Assembly: GCA_029571215.1 (NCBI GenBank)
Contig: JAKPTE010000020.1
Coordinates: forward strand, 1 to 64,000
From: Bacteroidota bacterium
Lineage (GTDB): Bacteria > Bacteroidota > Bacteroidia > Bacteroidales > JAAYUG01
Length of the DNA stretch: 64,000 nucleotides
Direction of reading: 5' to 3'
The position numbers were made by a program, and so were the translations under genes. How positions within the stretch are numbered: the first letter of the stretch is position 1; each line of letters opens with the position of its first letter. Below the pieces are notes generated by a model. It was not told the DNA's origin. It saw only the letters and a list, made by a program, of their open reading frames with translations, and ran no database searches. Shown here piece after piece: positions 46,104 to 55,770 of the stretch.

Positions 46104-46931
46104 ATGCGTATTGGCGTTGACCTGGGCGGAACCAACATCCGCGCTGCTCTCTGTAGTGAAGGGAATATTATTAATCAGCAGAACCATGAGCTTGTTCATA
46201 AAGAATCACTCGAAGAAACCCTGGAACAGCTGAAAACACTCCTTCATGCTGTTTTTCATCCGGAGATAAAGGGAATCGGCATAGGTGTGCCATCCGTGGT
46301 TGACATACAGCATGGAATTGTTTATAATGTTACCAACATTCCTTCCTGGAAAAGGGTTGAACTGAAAGATTACCTTGAAAAAGAGTTTCAAGTTCCTGTT
46401 TACATCAACAACGATGTAAATTGTTTTGCGTTGGGTGAATATCATTATGGGATGGCCAGGGGATATGATCCTGTGGTAGGTCTTGCCATCGGAACAGGGC
46501 TGGGTGCGGGCATCATTACCGACGGAAAACTTTTTACCGGAGCAAACTGCGGGGCAGGCGAAGTTGGCCCTATGCCTTACCTTGGCAAAACGTTGGAATA
46601 TTACTGCAGCGGAAACTTTTTTAAGGTTTTCTGGCAGTCTTCAGCCCGGGAAATGGCAGAACAGGCCGGTCAGGGCAAGCCTGCTGCCATCAGGGCATGG
46701 GAAGAATTCGGACATCATTTTGGAAACGCCATCAAAATTGTTGCCTACGCTTATGATCCGCAGGCTATCATATTGGGCGGAAGTATTTCGAGAGCCTTTC
46801 ACCTCTTCGAAAAAAGCATGAATCGTTCGCTTACTGAGTTTGAATTTCCCGAATCCCTCAAAAAACTAAAGATTCTTGTTACAGACAATCCCGATATCAC
46901 TATTCTTGGCGCTGCTTCATTAGTCCCATAA
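46104..46931 (+). CDS. ROK-family sugar kinase
   Basis: 275 residues. MRIGVDLGGTNIRAALC is the phosphate-binding loop, D104 in VYINNDVNCFALGE the catalytic base, and GLAIGTGLGAGIITDGKLF the second ATP loop. The usual zinc site of ROK proteins (His after GEIG and a CxCGxxGC cluster) is absent: the protein reads GAGEVGPMPYL with P156 and then EYYCSGNFF. No DNA-binding domain is present, so it is a kinase and not a NagC-like regulator. It is followed by a GH2 exo-glucosaminidase-like gene and a sugar transporter, so glucose or glucosamine is a plausible substrate. Confidence 0.88.
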   Translation: MRIGVDLGGTNIRAALCSEGNIINQQNHELVHKESLEETLEQLKTLLHAVFHPEIKGIGIGVPSVVDIQHGIVYNVTNIPSWKRVELKDYLEKEFQVPVYINNDVNCFALGEYHYGMARGYDPVVGLAIGTGLGAGIITDGKLFTGANCGAGEVGPMPYLGKTLEYYCSGNFFKVFWQSSAREMAEQAGQGKPAAIRAWEEFGHHFGNAIKIVAYAYDPQAIILGGSISRAFHLFEKSMNRSLTEFEFPESLKKLKILVTDNPDITILGAASLVP

Positions 46932-46989
46932 TTTGTTTTTTTTACACTTTCTGAATTCGACCTGATTGACTAACCAAATACACTAAACC

Positions 46990-49629
46990 ATGAAAACCTT
47001 CCGGAAAAAAACTTCGATTTTCCTGATTCTTCCGGGCCTTTTGCTTGCGATAGTTTCCTGCAGCCGCAGCCCGCAAAGTATGATTACCGAAATAACCCTG
47101 TCGGATAACTGGTTTCTGGCACCCGACAGCCTGCTGAAAGCTGACGGCAAATCCATCACCCAAAGCGATTTTTCTTCAGCCGCCTGGGTACATGCAAAAG
47201 TACCTTCCACTGTTCTTGGAGCTCTTGCCGATGCCGGCGTGTACAACGATCTCTATTTCGGAAAAAACCTCGAAGTGGTGCCACGTAAACAGTTTAGCCA
47301 GCCATGGTGGTACAGAAAGGAATTCGAGATAACTGACAGCACGGCTTTCCCCGTCAACAGACTTCGTTTTGAAGGAATCAACTATTATGCCAATATCTGG
47401 ATAAATGGTCGGCTTGCTGCAGCAGCTGACACCATTAAAGGAGCATTCCGCACATTTGATATTGATATCAGCCCGTTTGTGCATCAGGGAAAGAATATTC
47501 TGGCTGTTCAGGTACTCCCTCCCAAACCAGGCGATTATTACATGGGATTTGTCGATTGGACTCCCCGACCCCCGGATGAAAACATGGGCCTGTTCCGGCC
47601 GGTAATCCTGCGCAGAAGCGGCGAAGTTTCCATCAACAATATCAGCATCCAATCGAAAGTGAATACCCAGACCCTGGCAGAAGCATTTCTCACTGTGGAG
47701 GCTGAAGTAGTGAATCATTCAGCAGGCAAAGTAACAACGATTGTTTCGGGCGAAATTAACGGAACTGCATTTCAGAAGAAAGTTAACCTGAAGGCCGGTG
47801 AAAGACAGAAAGTACTGTTCACAGCCGACAATTACAAGGCATTGCACATTAAGAACCCCAAGCTCTGGTGGCCTTACCAGTATGGCGATCCGGCACTATA
47901 CACCGCATTGTTTGGTTGTTTTTCGGGAAAAAAACAAACCGACTTCCGGCAGGTAACCTTTGGTATACGGCAGGTGGAAGATTTTCTTAATGAATACGGC
48001 AACCGCGCTTACAAAATCAACGGGAAGTACATTCAAATCAGGGGCGGAGGCTGGGCTGACGATCTGCTGCTACGAGAAGATACGGCGAAACTGGAAGCCC
48101 AGGTGCGGTACACCCGGCTAATGAATCTCAATACCATCCGTCTGGAAGGCTTCTGGGGAAGCAGCCATGCCCTGTACGACCTATGTGACCGGTACGGGAT
48201 TCTTCTGATGGCCGGATGGAGTTGTCAATGGGAATGGGAACCGTACGTAGGAGGAAAGCCATGCGATGAATTTGGTGCCGTAAAATCACCCGAAGACATT
48301 GCTCTCGTCTCCCGGATGATGCATGATCAGGTGACCATGTTCCGTAACCATCCCAGTATTTTCGTATGGGTTCATGGAAGTGATAAACTTCCCCGGCCGG
48401 AGCTTGAGAAAAGATACTTTGACGACCTGAAAGTCACTGACCCTACACGACCAACACTGGGTGCCTGCTCCAAACGAACCAGTGAAGTTTCAGGCCCCAC
48501 CGGAGTAAAAATGGAAGGACCCTATGACTATGTAACTCCCAATTACTGGTTTGTTGATACCCTTCATGGCGGTGCATACGGGTTCAATACCGAAACCGGC
48601 CCGGGACCTCAGATTCCGCCCATAGAAACATTGAAAAAAATGTTCCCTCCCGACAAAATGTGGCCAGTCAATGATTACTGGGATTACCATTGCGGACGAA
48701 ATGAATTTAATACCATCAATCGTTACCGGCATGCCATGGATATGCGCTATGGCCCCTCCCGGAATCTGGAAGAATTTGTAAAGAAAGCCCAGCTCATGAA
48801 CTACGAAGCCATCCGACCTATGTTTGAAGCGTTCGCTGTCAACAAGGCAAAGGCTACAGGAATCATTCAGTGGATGCTCAATGCCGCATGGCCAAAACTC
48901 TACTGGCAGCTCTACGACTATTACCTCACACCCAATGGTGCCTTTTTTGGTACCATGAAAGCATGTGAACCCTTGCATGCCATTTATAATTATGGTGATC
49001 ACGGCATCTATCTCTCGAACGACTTTTACCAGCCTAAGAAGGATCTCCGACTTACCATCCAGGTATTTGGCCTGGAAGGCAACCTTCTCCTGAACGATTC
49101 GGTAAAAACTGATATAGGGGAATATAGCTCACGAAAAGTTTACGATCTACCGCCGATGCCAACTGATACAAAAGTATATTTTCTCAGTCTGCGCCTCGCT
49201 GATGAGGAGGGTTCACTGGTCAGCGACAACTTTTACTGGTTGTCAGCCAAAGAAGATGTTCTGGATGAAGCAAAATCGGAATGGTTTGTAACACCCAATT
49301 CGGCCTTTGCTGATTTTACGGCTTTGAACCGTATGCCGGCTGTCAGCCTTGAAGGAAATGTAACCACTACCGAAAAGGATAATAGGACAATTCTTTCTGT
49401 TACCCTGAAAAATGCCTCGCCTGTAATTGCCTTTTTTACGGAGCTGAAGCTAAAAGATCCGGCTACCGGCGAACTGATTCTGCCCGTTTACTGGTCAGAC
49501 AATTACGTTTCCGTACTTCCCGGCAGCAGCAAAAGCATAACGGTTCAGTACGAAAGCCGTTCCCAGCAGGGCAGTAAACCTGTTGTTGAAGTATCCGGAT
49601 GGAATGTTTCAAAATTCACGATTGAATAA
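46990..49629 (+). CDS. GH2 exo-beta-D-glucosaminidase/beta-mannosidase-like lipoprotein
   Basis: 879 residues with a lipoprotein signal (MKTFRKKTSIF, hydrophobic run, AIVSCSRS). The sequence starts with a GH2 jelly roll (VPSTVLGALADAGVYNDLYFGKNLE, YRKEFEI) and Ig-like domain, then the barrel. In place of the common WNEN of GH2 it has RNHPSIFVWVHGSDKLP with D465 as the probable acid/base, and the nucleophile is E535 in GFNTETGPG. The GSD-x-x-P form is that of exo-beta-glucosaminidases (CsxA-like), which act on chitosan oligomers, though some relatives take mannosides. Together with an upstream ROK kinase and a downstream FucP-type importer it forms a small sugar-use operon. Confidence 0.85.
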   Translation: MKTFRKKTSIFLILPGLLLAIVSCSRSPQSMITEITLSDNWFLAPDSLLKADGKSITQSDFSSAAWVHAKVPSTVLGALADAGVYNDLYFGKNLEVVPRKQFSQPWWYRKEFEITDSTAFPVNRLRFEGINYYANIWINGRLAAAADTIKGAFRTFDIDISPFVHQGKNILAVQVLPPKPGDYYMGFVDWTPRPPDENMGLFRPVILRRSGEVSINNISIQSKVNTQTLAEAFLTVEAEVVNHSAGKVTTIVSGEINGTAFQKKVNLKAGERQKVLFTADNYKALHIKNPKLWWPYQYGDPALYTALFGCFSGKKQTDFRQVTFGIRQVEDFLNEYGNRAYKINGKYIQIRGGGWADDLLLREDTAKLEAQVRYTRLMNLNTIRLEGFWGSSHALYDLCDRYGILLMAGWSCQWEWEPYVGGKPCDEFGAVKSPEDIALVSRMMHDQVTMFRNHPSIFVWVHGSDKLPRPELEKRYFDDLKVTDPTRPTLGACSKRTSEVSGPTGVKMEGPYDYVTPNYWFVDTLHGGAYGFNTETGPGPQIPPIETLKKMFPPDKMWPVNDYWDYHCGRNEFNTINRYRHAMDMRYGPSRNLEEFVKKAQLMNYEAIRPMFEAFAVNKAKATGIIQWMLNAAWPKLYWQLYDYYLTPNGAFFGTMKACEPLHAIYNYGDHGIYLSNDFYQPKKDLRLTIQVFGLEGNLLLNDSVKTDIGEYSSRKVYDLPPMPTDTKVYFLSLRLADEEGSLVSDNFYWLSAKEDVLDEAKSEWFVTPNSAFADFTALNRMPAVSLEGNVTTTEKDNRTILSVTLKNASPVIAFFTELKLKDPATGELILPVYWSDNYVSVLPGSSKSITVQYESRSQQGSKPVVEVSGWNVSKFTIE

Positions 49630-49637
49630 GTATCACC

Positions 49638-50906
49638 ATGAAGCGGAATGTTTTTATTGTTATTCTGATACTGGTCATCTTTTTTGCCATTTCCTTTCTG
49701 ACCAACATTCTGGGACCCATTGTCCCAGCTCTGATTGATTCGTTTCACCTGAGTACCGGGCTGGCAGGATTTCTGCCCTTTTCCTTCTTTGTTGCCTATG
49801 CGGTAATGTCCATTCCCGCGGGCGTACTGGCCGAAAAATATACTGAAAAACCGGTATTGCTGGCGGCCTTTGTTCTCGCATTTGCCGGTGCATTTTTCTT
49901 CGCATTAAAACCATCCTTCGGGGTAGCTCTTACTTCCCTGTTTCTTATCGGAATCGGAATGGCCATGCTGCAGGTAGTTATCAATCCCTTGCTAAGGGTT
50001 GCCGGAGGCGAAGAACATTTTGCCTTCAATTCGGTTCTTGCACAGCTGTTTTTCGGATCTGCCTCTTTTCTCAGCCCGCTCATGTACAGCTACCTGGTAC
50101 AGCACGTCCACAAAACAAACAAAGGTACTCTCATTAACCTGCTCAACCGGCTGGTGCCGGAAAACCTGACCTGGGTATCGGTATACTGGATTTTTGCAGC
50201 AGTAGCCCTGGTTATGATTCTTGTCATCTGGTTTGTAAGGTTTCCGAAAGTCGAACTGAAAGAAGACGAAAAAATTGAAACCGGAAACATTTTGTGGGAA
50301 CTGTTTCAGAAACGTACGGTCATTTTGTTTTTCATTGGCATTTTTGCCTATGTGGGAACCGAACAGGGAATTGCCAACTGGACATCGCGTTTTCTGCAAA
50401 CCTATCATCAGGTAAACCCTGAAACCACAGGTGCCAGGGTAATCTCACTTTTCTGGGGACTTATGACAGTAGGCTGCCTGCTTGGATTACTTCTGCTGAA
50501 GCTTTTTGACAGCCGCAAAATTCTTATGACCTTTGCCGCCGGCGCCCTTATCACCCTGAGCCTTTCGCTCTTCGGGCCCAAAGAAGTTGCCCTGGTTACC
50601 TTCCCTCTTTGCGGATTCTTTGCTTCTGTCATGTGGTCAATCATTGTATCGCTGGGGCTAAATTCCCTTCCCAGTCATCAGGGCACCTTTGCCGGGATTC
50701 TGTGTACAGGAATAGCAGGAGGGGCAGTGGTTCCGCTCATCATAGGGGGCCTGGCCGACCTCTTTGGTCTACGCATCGGAATGCTGTTCCTTTACCTGAC
50801 CCTTGGGTATATTTTCAGCATCGGAATCTGGGCCAGACCTTTGGTAAACAATAAAACCATTGACTGGAACCTGAAAAGGCTGTTTACGTCAAAAGGAACG
50901 GAATAG
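49638..50906 (+). CDS. FucP-type sugar MFS transporter
   Basis: 422 residues, twelve predicted membrane helices. Typical family stretches are FLPFSFFVAYAVMSIPAGVLAEKY at helix 2 and the following loop, and GIGMAMLQVVINPLLRVAGG in helix 4. FucP/NagP-type proton symporters import fucose, GlcNAc, glucose or galactose in Bacteroidota. It starts 8 bases after the GH2 gene, so the product sugar of that enzyme is the likely cargo. Confidence 0.88.
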   Translation: MKRNVFIVILILVIFFAISFLTNILGPIVPALIDSFHLSTGLAGFLPFSFFVAYAVMSIPAGVLAEKYTEKPVLLAAFVLAFAGAFFFALKPSFGVALTSLFLIGIGMAMLQVVINPLLRVAGGEEHFAFNSVLAQLFFGSASFLSPLMYSYLVQHVHKTNKGTLINLLNRLVPENLTWVSVYWIFAAVALVMILVIWFVRFPKVELKEDEKIETGNILWELFQKRTVILFFIGIFAYVGTEQGIANWTSRFLQTYHQVNPETTGARVISLFWGLMTVGCLLGLLLLKLFDSRKILMTFAAGALITLSLSLFGPKEVALVTFPLCGFFASVMWSIIVSLGLNSLPSHQGTFAGILCTGIAGGAVVPLIIGGLADLFGLRIGMLFLYLTLGYIFSIGIWARPLVNNKTIDWNLKRLFTSKGTE

Positions 50907-51209
50907 GATTATTCCGGCTCACCTTAAGATGTTCTGATAATCCTGGCTGATTGTCATACTAAACAGGCAGGTTAAGGGGTGTGTATTATGGAAATATTTC
51001 CGTTATCCTTTCCGGAAAAAATTCATCAGAAAATCTTTCCTCCCACCAATAAAAGCCCGCAATTTGCACCAAGGACCCCTTTTACCTGCGTTTCAGCGGC
51101 GCTAATCGGGATCTCATGGCCTATACCTGGTCCACTTTGCATTAGTTCCTGCCAGTCTTAATGCATCTTTCGGGATAAATCTCCTTATCTTTGCATTTTT
51201 CATCAAACC
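50907..51209. other. 303-base gap before the ABC-F gene
   Basis: Apart from the -7 box at 51186-51193 it contains only a weak inverted repeat, GGATTAT (50906-50912) with ATAATCC (50937-50943), just after the transporter stop. No open frame or RNA structure was recognised. Confidence 0.4.
51186..51193 (+). promoter_or_regulatory. -7 box of the ABC-F gene
   Basis: TATCTTTG is an exact TAnnTTTG match lying only 16 bases before the TTG start at 51210, so the mRNA leader must be very short. No TTG was found at the 19-base upstream position. Confidence 0.55.
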
Positions 51210-53168
51210 TTGGTTTCGGTACAGAACATATCCGTCCATTTTGGAAGTTTTGAGCTGCTGAAGGAAGTTTCGTTTCTGATCAGGCCGCAGGACCGCATTG
51301 GTCTTACCGGAAAAAACGGAGCAGGGAAAACAACCTTACTCCGGATAATTTGCGGACTGGAAGAGCCGTCGTTCGGGAAGGTTGAAAAACCCTCCGGACT
51401 CCGCATCGGGTACCTACCGCAGGAAATGACACACAATGATGTGCGTACGGTGCGGGAAGAAGTGAAACTGGCTTTCAGTGAGGTTCTTGCATTGCAAAAG
51501 GAACTGGAGGAAGTGGACAAGGAAATATCACTGCGACAAGACTTCGCATCGGAGGCATACCATCATTTGCTGGACCGCTCTGCCTTTCTCCATGAACGCC
51601 TTGCCCTGCTGGAGAGCGATTCCATGGAAGGCCGCATCGAAGCGGTACTTACAGGCCTGGGCTTTCAAAGAGAAGATCTCGACCGACCGGCATCCTGGTT
51701 CAGTGGTGGTTGGCGTATGCGCATTGAACTGGCCAAAATCCTTCTTTCCGATCCCGATCTTCTCCTTCTCGATGAACCCACCAACCACCTCGATATAGAG
51801 TCAATCCAATGGCTTGAAGAATTCCTCTCCGGGTTCAGGGGAGCAGCAGTTATCATTTCGCACGACCGTACCTTTCTTGATAATGTAACCCGACGAACCA
51901 TTGAAATTGTCAAGGGGAGAATTTACGACTATGCCGTACCTTATTCAGAATTCGTTACGCTGAGCAAAGAGCGAAGGGAACAGCAGAAAGCCGCTGCAGC
52001 CAGCCAGCAAAAAATGATTGAAGATACCGAACGATTTATCGAGCGTTTCCGATACAAAGCCACAAAAGCTGTGCAGGTTCAATCGCGCATAAAAATGCTC
52101 GAAAAGCTTGAACGAATTGAACCGGATGAAGAAGATGATGATTGTCCCGTTATTCGTTTTCCTTCGGCTATCCGGTCCGGGACCATTGTTCTTGAGGCCG
52201 TAGACCTGACAAAATATTATGATGGCAACCTTATTCTCAACCGATTGAATTTTGTTATTGAACGGGGCCAGAAAGTTGCCTTCATCGGCCGGAACGGAGA
52301 AGGGAAAACCACCCTGAGCAAGATCATTGTGGGAGAAACAGATTATTCAGGGCTGCTGAAAATTGGCCATAATGTCAGCATTGGGTATTTTGCCCAAAAT
52401 ACCGATGAACTGCTTCAGCCAGAAAAAACCGTTTGGGAAACGGTCGATCAGATAGCAAAGGGAGAAATCAGAACCCGCCTTCGCGACTTGTTGGGGGCTT
52501 TCCTTTTCCGGGGAGAAGCTATCGAAAAAAAGGTCAAAGTTCTGTCAGGTGGGGAAAAATCACGGCTTGCCCTGGTAAGGCTTCTTCTGGAACCCCATAA
52601 CCTGCTGGTGCTTGACGAACCCACCAACCACCTTGACATACGCTCAAAAGAAATTCTCAAGCAAGCCTTACTTGCCTTCGAAGGAACGTTGATTGTTGTA
52701 TCGCACGACCGGGACTTTTTACATGGTCTGACCACCGGTATTTTTGAGTTCCGGAATCATTCCATCTACCAGCACCAGGGTGATATTTCCGATTTTCTCG
52801 CCAGGCGCAAACTTGCATCAATTAATGAACTCAACCTGAAAAAGGAATCAGGAAAAAAACCTCGGGAAGAAAACCAGGAAAAAGAGTTGTCAAGGGAAGC
52901 TTACCGGCAGAAAAAAGAAACGGAACGCAGGCTGCGTAAAATCAATGCTTTGATACAGCAATCCGAAGAACGTATTTCCGAAATGGAACAACAAATAACT
53001 GAGATAACAAAAAAATTATCGGGCAATATTCCCCACAGCCATGGAGCAGAAAATACCGATTTATATACTACCTTTGAAAAGCTGAACGTGCAGCTGCAGG
53101 AAGAAATGGAAAGGTGGACCAGTCTGCATACCGAAGCAGAGCAGATAAAGAATTCCAATGAAGGTTAA
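51210..53168 (+). CDS. ABC-F ATPase (translation factor type)
   Basis: 652 residues. The start is a TTG: no in-frame ATG lies between the promoter and the conserved N-terminus VSVQNISVHFGSFELLKEV. Two ABC domains are visible: Walker A GKNGAGKTTLL and GRNGEGKTTLS, signatures WFSGGWRMRIELAK and LSGGEKSRLALVR, and Walker B LLLLDEPTNHLD and LLVLDEPTNHLD, with the ABC-F linker (KAAAASQQKMIEDTERFIERFRYKATKA) between them. The C-terminus (about 550-652) is a coiled coil of the Uup/YheS kind. There are no membrane domains. Such proteins act on the ribosome, but a resistance role cannot be claimed. The next gene overlaps its end by 11 bases. Confidence 0.92.
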   Translation: MVSVQNISVHFGSFELLKEVSFLIRPQDRIGLTGKNGAGKTTLLRIICGLEEPSFGKVEKPSGLRIGYLPQEMTHNDVRTVREEVKLAFSEVLALQKELEEVDKEISLRQDFASEAYHHLLDRSAFLHERLALLESDSMEGRIEAVLTGLGFQREDLDRPASWFSGGWRMRIELAKILLSDPDLLLLDEPTNHLDIESIQWLEEFLSGFRGAAVIISHDRTFLDNVTRRTIEIVKGRIYDYAVPYSEFVTLSKERREQQKAAAASQQKMIEDTERFIERFRYKATKAVQVQSRIKMLEKLERIEPDEEDDDCPVIRFPSAIRSGTIVLEAVDLTKYYDGNLILNRLNFVIERGQKVAFIGRNGEGKTTLSKIIVGETDYSGLLKIGHNVSIGYFAQNTDELLQPEKTVWETVDQIAKGEIRTRLRDLLGAFLFRGEAIEKKVKVLSGGEKSRLALVRLLLEPHNLLVLDEPTNHLDIRSKEILKQALLAFEGTLIVVSHDRDFLHGLTTGIFEFRNHSIYQHQGDISDFLARRKLASINELNLKKESGKKPREENQEKELSREAYRQKKETERRLRKINALIQQSEERISEMEQQITEITKKLSGNIPHSHGAENTDLYTTFEKLNVQLQEEMERWTSLHTEAEQIKNSNEG

Positions 53169-54486
53169 TTCTATGAGACAAGGTTACCTTCTCTGTATAG
53201 GGAAGATGCTGGCAGCCCTCTTAATGGCAGGATTTGCCGTTTATTCCTGCCGTCAGGTTCCCGTTTCTTCACTGCGCACTCCAAAACGAGATGCTCTTAA
53301 CCTGGCTTTCATATATAATCCTGCCGAATCGGCCATCCATCCCGAAGCAGGGATACTGCACCTGAATGATTCCGTTTCCAACCTGTATGTCAGTATTCCC
53401 CAGTCGGAACTGTTGTTCAATCAGGCTAACCCCGAAGGCAGATTCCTTACCTCTCTCCGCTTTCATTACGAAGTCTATGAACTTTATGAAAAAGAAATTT
53501 CACGGAGGCTTATCGACAGCGGATCCTACAAAACCGATCTTGAAAAAAACAGACTGCACGGGTTATATTACACCGTTTTTCCCTTGCGATGCCGGTTCGG
53601 ACGACAATACACTCTCCGTCTGTTCACATACGATAATATGCGCAACAAATCCATTCAGACCTTTCTCCGCATTGATAAGACCGACCGTAACGGAAGGCAG
53701 TATTTCATGGCATTCACTCCAGCTTCCCGTTATCCGGTATTAAAACCTTATATAGCTGCCGGAAGGAGCATCGTTCTTCGCTACGGCCCGGGAGGAATCG
53801 ATTCCGTTTATGTACAGTGGTACCGGAAAAGCCAGCCGCTACCTCTGCCTGTCTTTTCTTCCGAAACCCCGAAGAATCTTCTTTCCCGACCTGACAGCAT
53901 CTGGAAAATTGCTCTTGCTGACACCCTGGTATTCGATACCACCCGTACCGGATTGTTTCACTTCCGTGCCGATACGCTGAGCATGGACGGTTTCACCCTT
54001 CTATGTCCGGGAGAGTATTACCCCGAAATAAAAACACCAGCCCAGATGATTCCCCCTCTTGCCTATCTGACCTCAGGACCGGAACAAAAAGCCATTGAGG
54101 AAAACCCCAATCCCAAGGCAGCGGTGGATAATTTCTGGCTAAGCTGCGGTGAAAATATACAGACGGCACGCGATTTGATACGCGCATATTACAATAGGGT
54201 GTTCTTTGCCAATTACTATTTCACGGCCGACAGAGAAGGATGGAAAACCGACAGAGGAATGATATACGTGGTTTACGGCCCTCCCCGTACCATGCTGAAG
54301 ACCGATAACCAGGAAGAATGGACGTATTTTACTGAAGCTGGTAAAAAGGTTGTTTTCACCTTCCGGTATAAACCAAGTCCTCTCACTGAAAACCTGTATG
54401 TTTTAATACGGAATCTGGAGCCTTCACCTCACTGGCGCCAGGCCGTCGATTCCTGGAGAGCAGGAAAAGTTTTTGCTACCCAATGA
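53158..54486 (+). CDS. GWxTD-domain secreted protein
   Basis: 442 residues. The ATG at 53158 overlaps the ABC-F gene by 11 bases; an ATG at 53173 is equally possible. An N-terminal signal with a possible lipobox (LMAGFAVYSCRQ) precedes a beta-rich region. The C-terminal GWxTD domain contains ADREGWKTDRGMIYVVYGPP, a motif named from these residues and restricted to Bacteroidota and a few other phyla; the function is not established. It overlaps the following rlmB by 4 bases (ATGA), so the three genes are one transcript. Confidence 0.85.
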   Translation: MKVNSMRQGYLLCIGKMLAALLMAGFAVYSCRQVPVSSLRTPKRDALNLAFIYNPAESAIHPEAGILHLNDSVSNLYVSIPQSELLFNQANPEGRFLTSLRFHYEVYELYEKEISRRLIDSGSYKTDLEKNRLHGLYYTVFPLRCRFGRQYTLRLFTYDNMRNKSIQTFLRIDKTDRNGRQYFMAFTPASRYPVLKPYIAAGRSIVLRYGPGGIDSVYVQWYRKSQPLPLPVFSSETPKNLLSRPDSIWKIALADTLVFDTTRTGLFHFRADTLSMDGFTLLCPGEYYPEIKTPAQMIPPLAYLTSGPEQKAIEENPNPKAAVDNFWLSCGENIQTARDLIRAYYNRVFFANYYFTADREGWKTDRGMIYVVYGPPRTMLKTDNQEEWTYFTEAGKKVVFTFRYKPSPLTENLYVLIRNLEPSPHWRQAVDSWRAGKVFATQ

Positions 54487-55232
54487 AGCTAAACACGCCT
54501 TTTATATACGGAACAAGGCCTTTATTTGAAGCGATTGATGCAGGAAGGCAAATTGACAGGGTGCTGATAAAAAACACCCTGCGGGAAAACCTGGAAGAAC
54601 TTCTCACCCTCCTGCGGAAGCACAATATACCTTATCAGTTTGTACAGGCTGATCGATTGAACCGCATTACCCGTCATAACCATCAGGGAGTAATCGCTTT
54701 TGTTTCCGAAATTGAATATTACGATCTTGAAAAGATAATTCCCATCCTGTTCGAAGAGGGCAAAGTGCCATTGGTATTGGCATTGGATCATATTACCGAC
54801 GTAAGAAACTTTGGCGCTATTGCCCGCTCAGCCGAATGTGCCGGAGCCCATGCCCTTCTTATTGCAGAAAAAGGGCATGCCGGCGTGAATGCAGATGCCA
54901 TAAAAACATCAGCCGGAGCCTTGCATCATATTCCGGTATGCAGAGTAAAATCCCTTCACAGCGCATTTACCTATTTGAAGGAATCAGGTCTTCAGATTAT
55001 TGCTGCAACCGAAAAAGCTGAAAAGATTTATACATCGGTTGATTTCAACTTGCCATCGGTCATAGTTCTTGGCGCAGAAGATACAGGCATCACTCGTGAT
55101 CTTCTTCGCATGGCCGATCATCTCGTGCGCATTCCCATGCTGGGCAAAACTGCTTCTCTCAATGTTTCCGTAGCTGCAGGAATTCTCCTTTACGAAGCGG
55201 TACGACAACGTAATCCCAAGGTTCGTATTTGA
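54483..55232 (+). CDS. rlmB: 23S rRNA (guanosine-2'-O-)-methyltransferase RlmB
   Basis: 249 residues, the normal length. The N-terminal substrate-binding domain begins IYGTRPLFEAIDAGRQIDRVLI, and the C-terminal SpoU/TrmH knot has DHITDVRNFGAIARSAECAGAHA, VILGAEDTGI and KTASLNVSVAAGILLYE. It methylates the ribose of G2251 of 23S rRNA using SAM. It overlaps the GWxTD gene by 4 bases and is followed by a terminator. Confidence 0.92.
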   Translation: MKLNTPFIYGTRPLFEAIDAGRQIDRVLIKNTLRENLEELLTLLRKHNIPYQFVQADRLNRITRHNHQGVIAFVSEIEYYDLEKIIPILFEEGKVPLVLALDHITDVRNFGAIARSAECAGAHALLIAEKGHAGVNADAIKTSAGALHHIPVCRVKSLHSAFTYLKESGLQIIAATEKAEKIYTSVDFNLPSVIVLGAEDTGITRDLLRMADHLVRIPMLGKTASLNVSVAAGILLYEAVRQRNPKVRI

Positions 55233-55240
55233 CCCAATAC

Positions 55241-55267
55241 ACGCATTGTACTAAGCGTATTTTTTTT
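55241..55267 (+). terminator. Intrinsic terminator after rlmB
   Basis: ACGCATT (55241-55247) pairs with AAGCGT (55253-55258) with one bulged A and a GTACT loop, followed by AT and an eight-base T run ending at 55267. Confidence 0.55.
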
Positions 55268-55707
55268 CAATGGAGGCTTCCACTGACCTTTCAGCGGGAA
55301 TAACCCGGATGCCATTAAACAAACCATAACCCTCCCTGCATTGGTTCGTTTTGCGCCCAAGGAATAATTCGCCTGGATTAGTATTCAGTCATGCAAAAAA
55401 TATTCAAGCAATATTTATCCCAAATTAAGCATTAGGAATGTAATGAACTAATGCTTAGTGTGATGAAAAGCTGGGCAGGATTTGGGTTAATCCCGCTGAA
55501 ACAAAGTGAAAGCGGCCCATGGGGCGGATTACGCATTTAAAATGCGTAATCCGGGTTTATAAGGATTTCTTTTCCCAAAGGGTATCCCATCCATAACAGT
55601 AAGCCTCTTATACCTTTTAACTGAAAACAATCATTATTTAAATATATATCTTTTTTATTTTTTATTAATTTTAAATAGGGGTAATTTGATTTTTTATATA
55701 TTTATAA
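55268..55707. other. Non-coding region upstream of amtB with two hairpins
   Basis: No gene was found. TAAGCATTAG (55426-55435) pairs perfectly with CTAATGCTTA (55448-55457) around a 12-base loop. GGATTACGCATTT (55526-55538) pairs perfectly with AAATGCGTAATCC (55540-55552). Neither has a T tract. The rest is A/T-rich and leads into the amtB promoter. The hairpins could be regulatory or remnants of a small repeat element. Confidence 0.45.
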
Positions 55708-55715
55708 TATTTTTG
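55685..55715 (+). promoter_or_regulatory. Promoter of amtB
   Basis: TTTG (55685-55688), 19 bases, TATTTTTG (55708-55715): an exact TTTG-N19-TAnnTTTG promoter, giving a leader of about 50 bases before the ATG at 55771. No clear sigma-54 site (GG-N10-GC) was seen. Confidence 0.65.
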
Positions 55716-55770
55716 TATTGTATTTTTAAGGGGGTATAATAAATTTATTTATCTTTTTAATCGGAAAATT

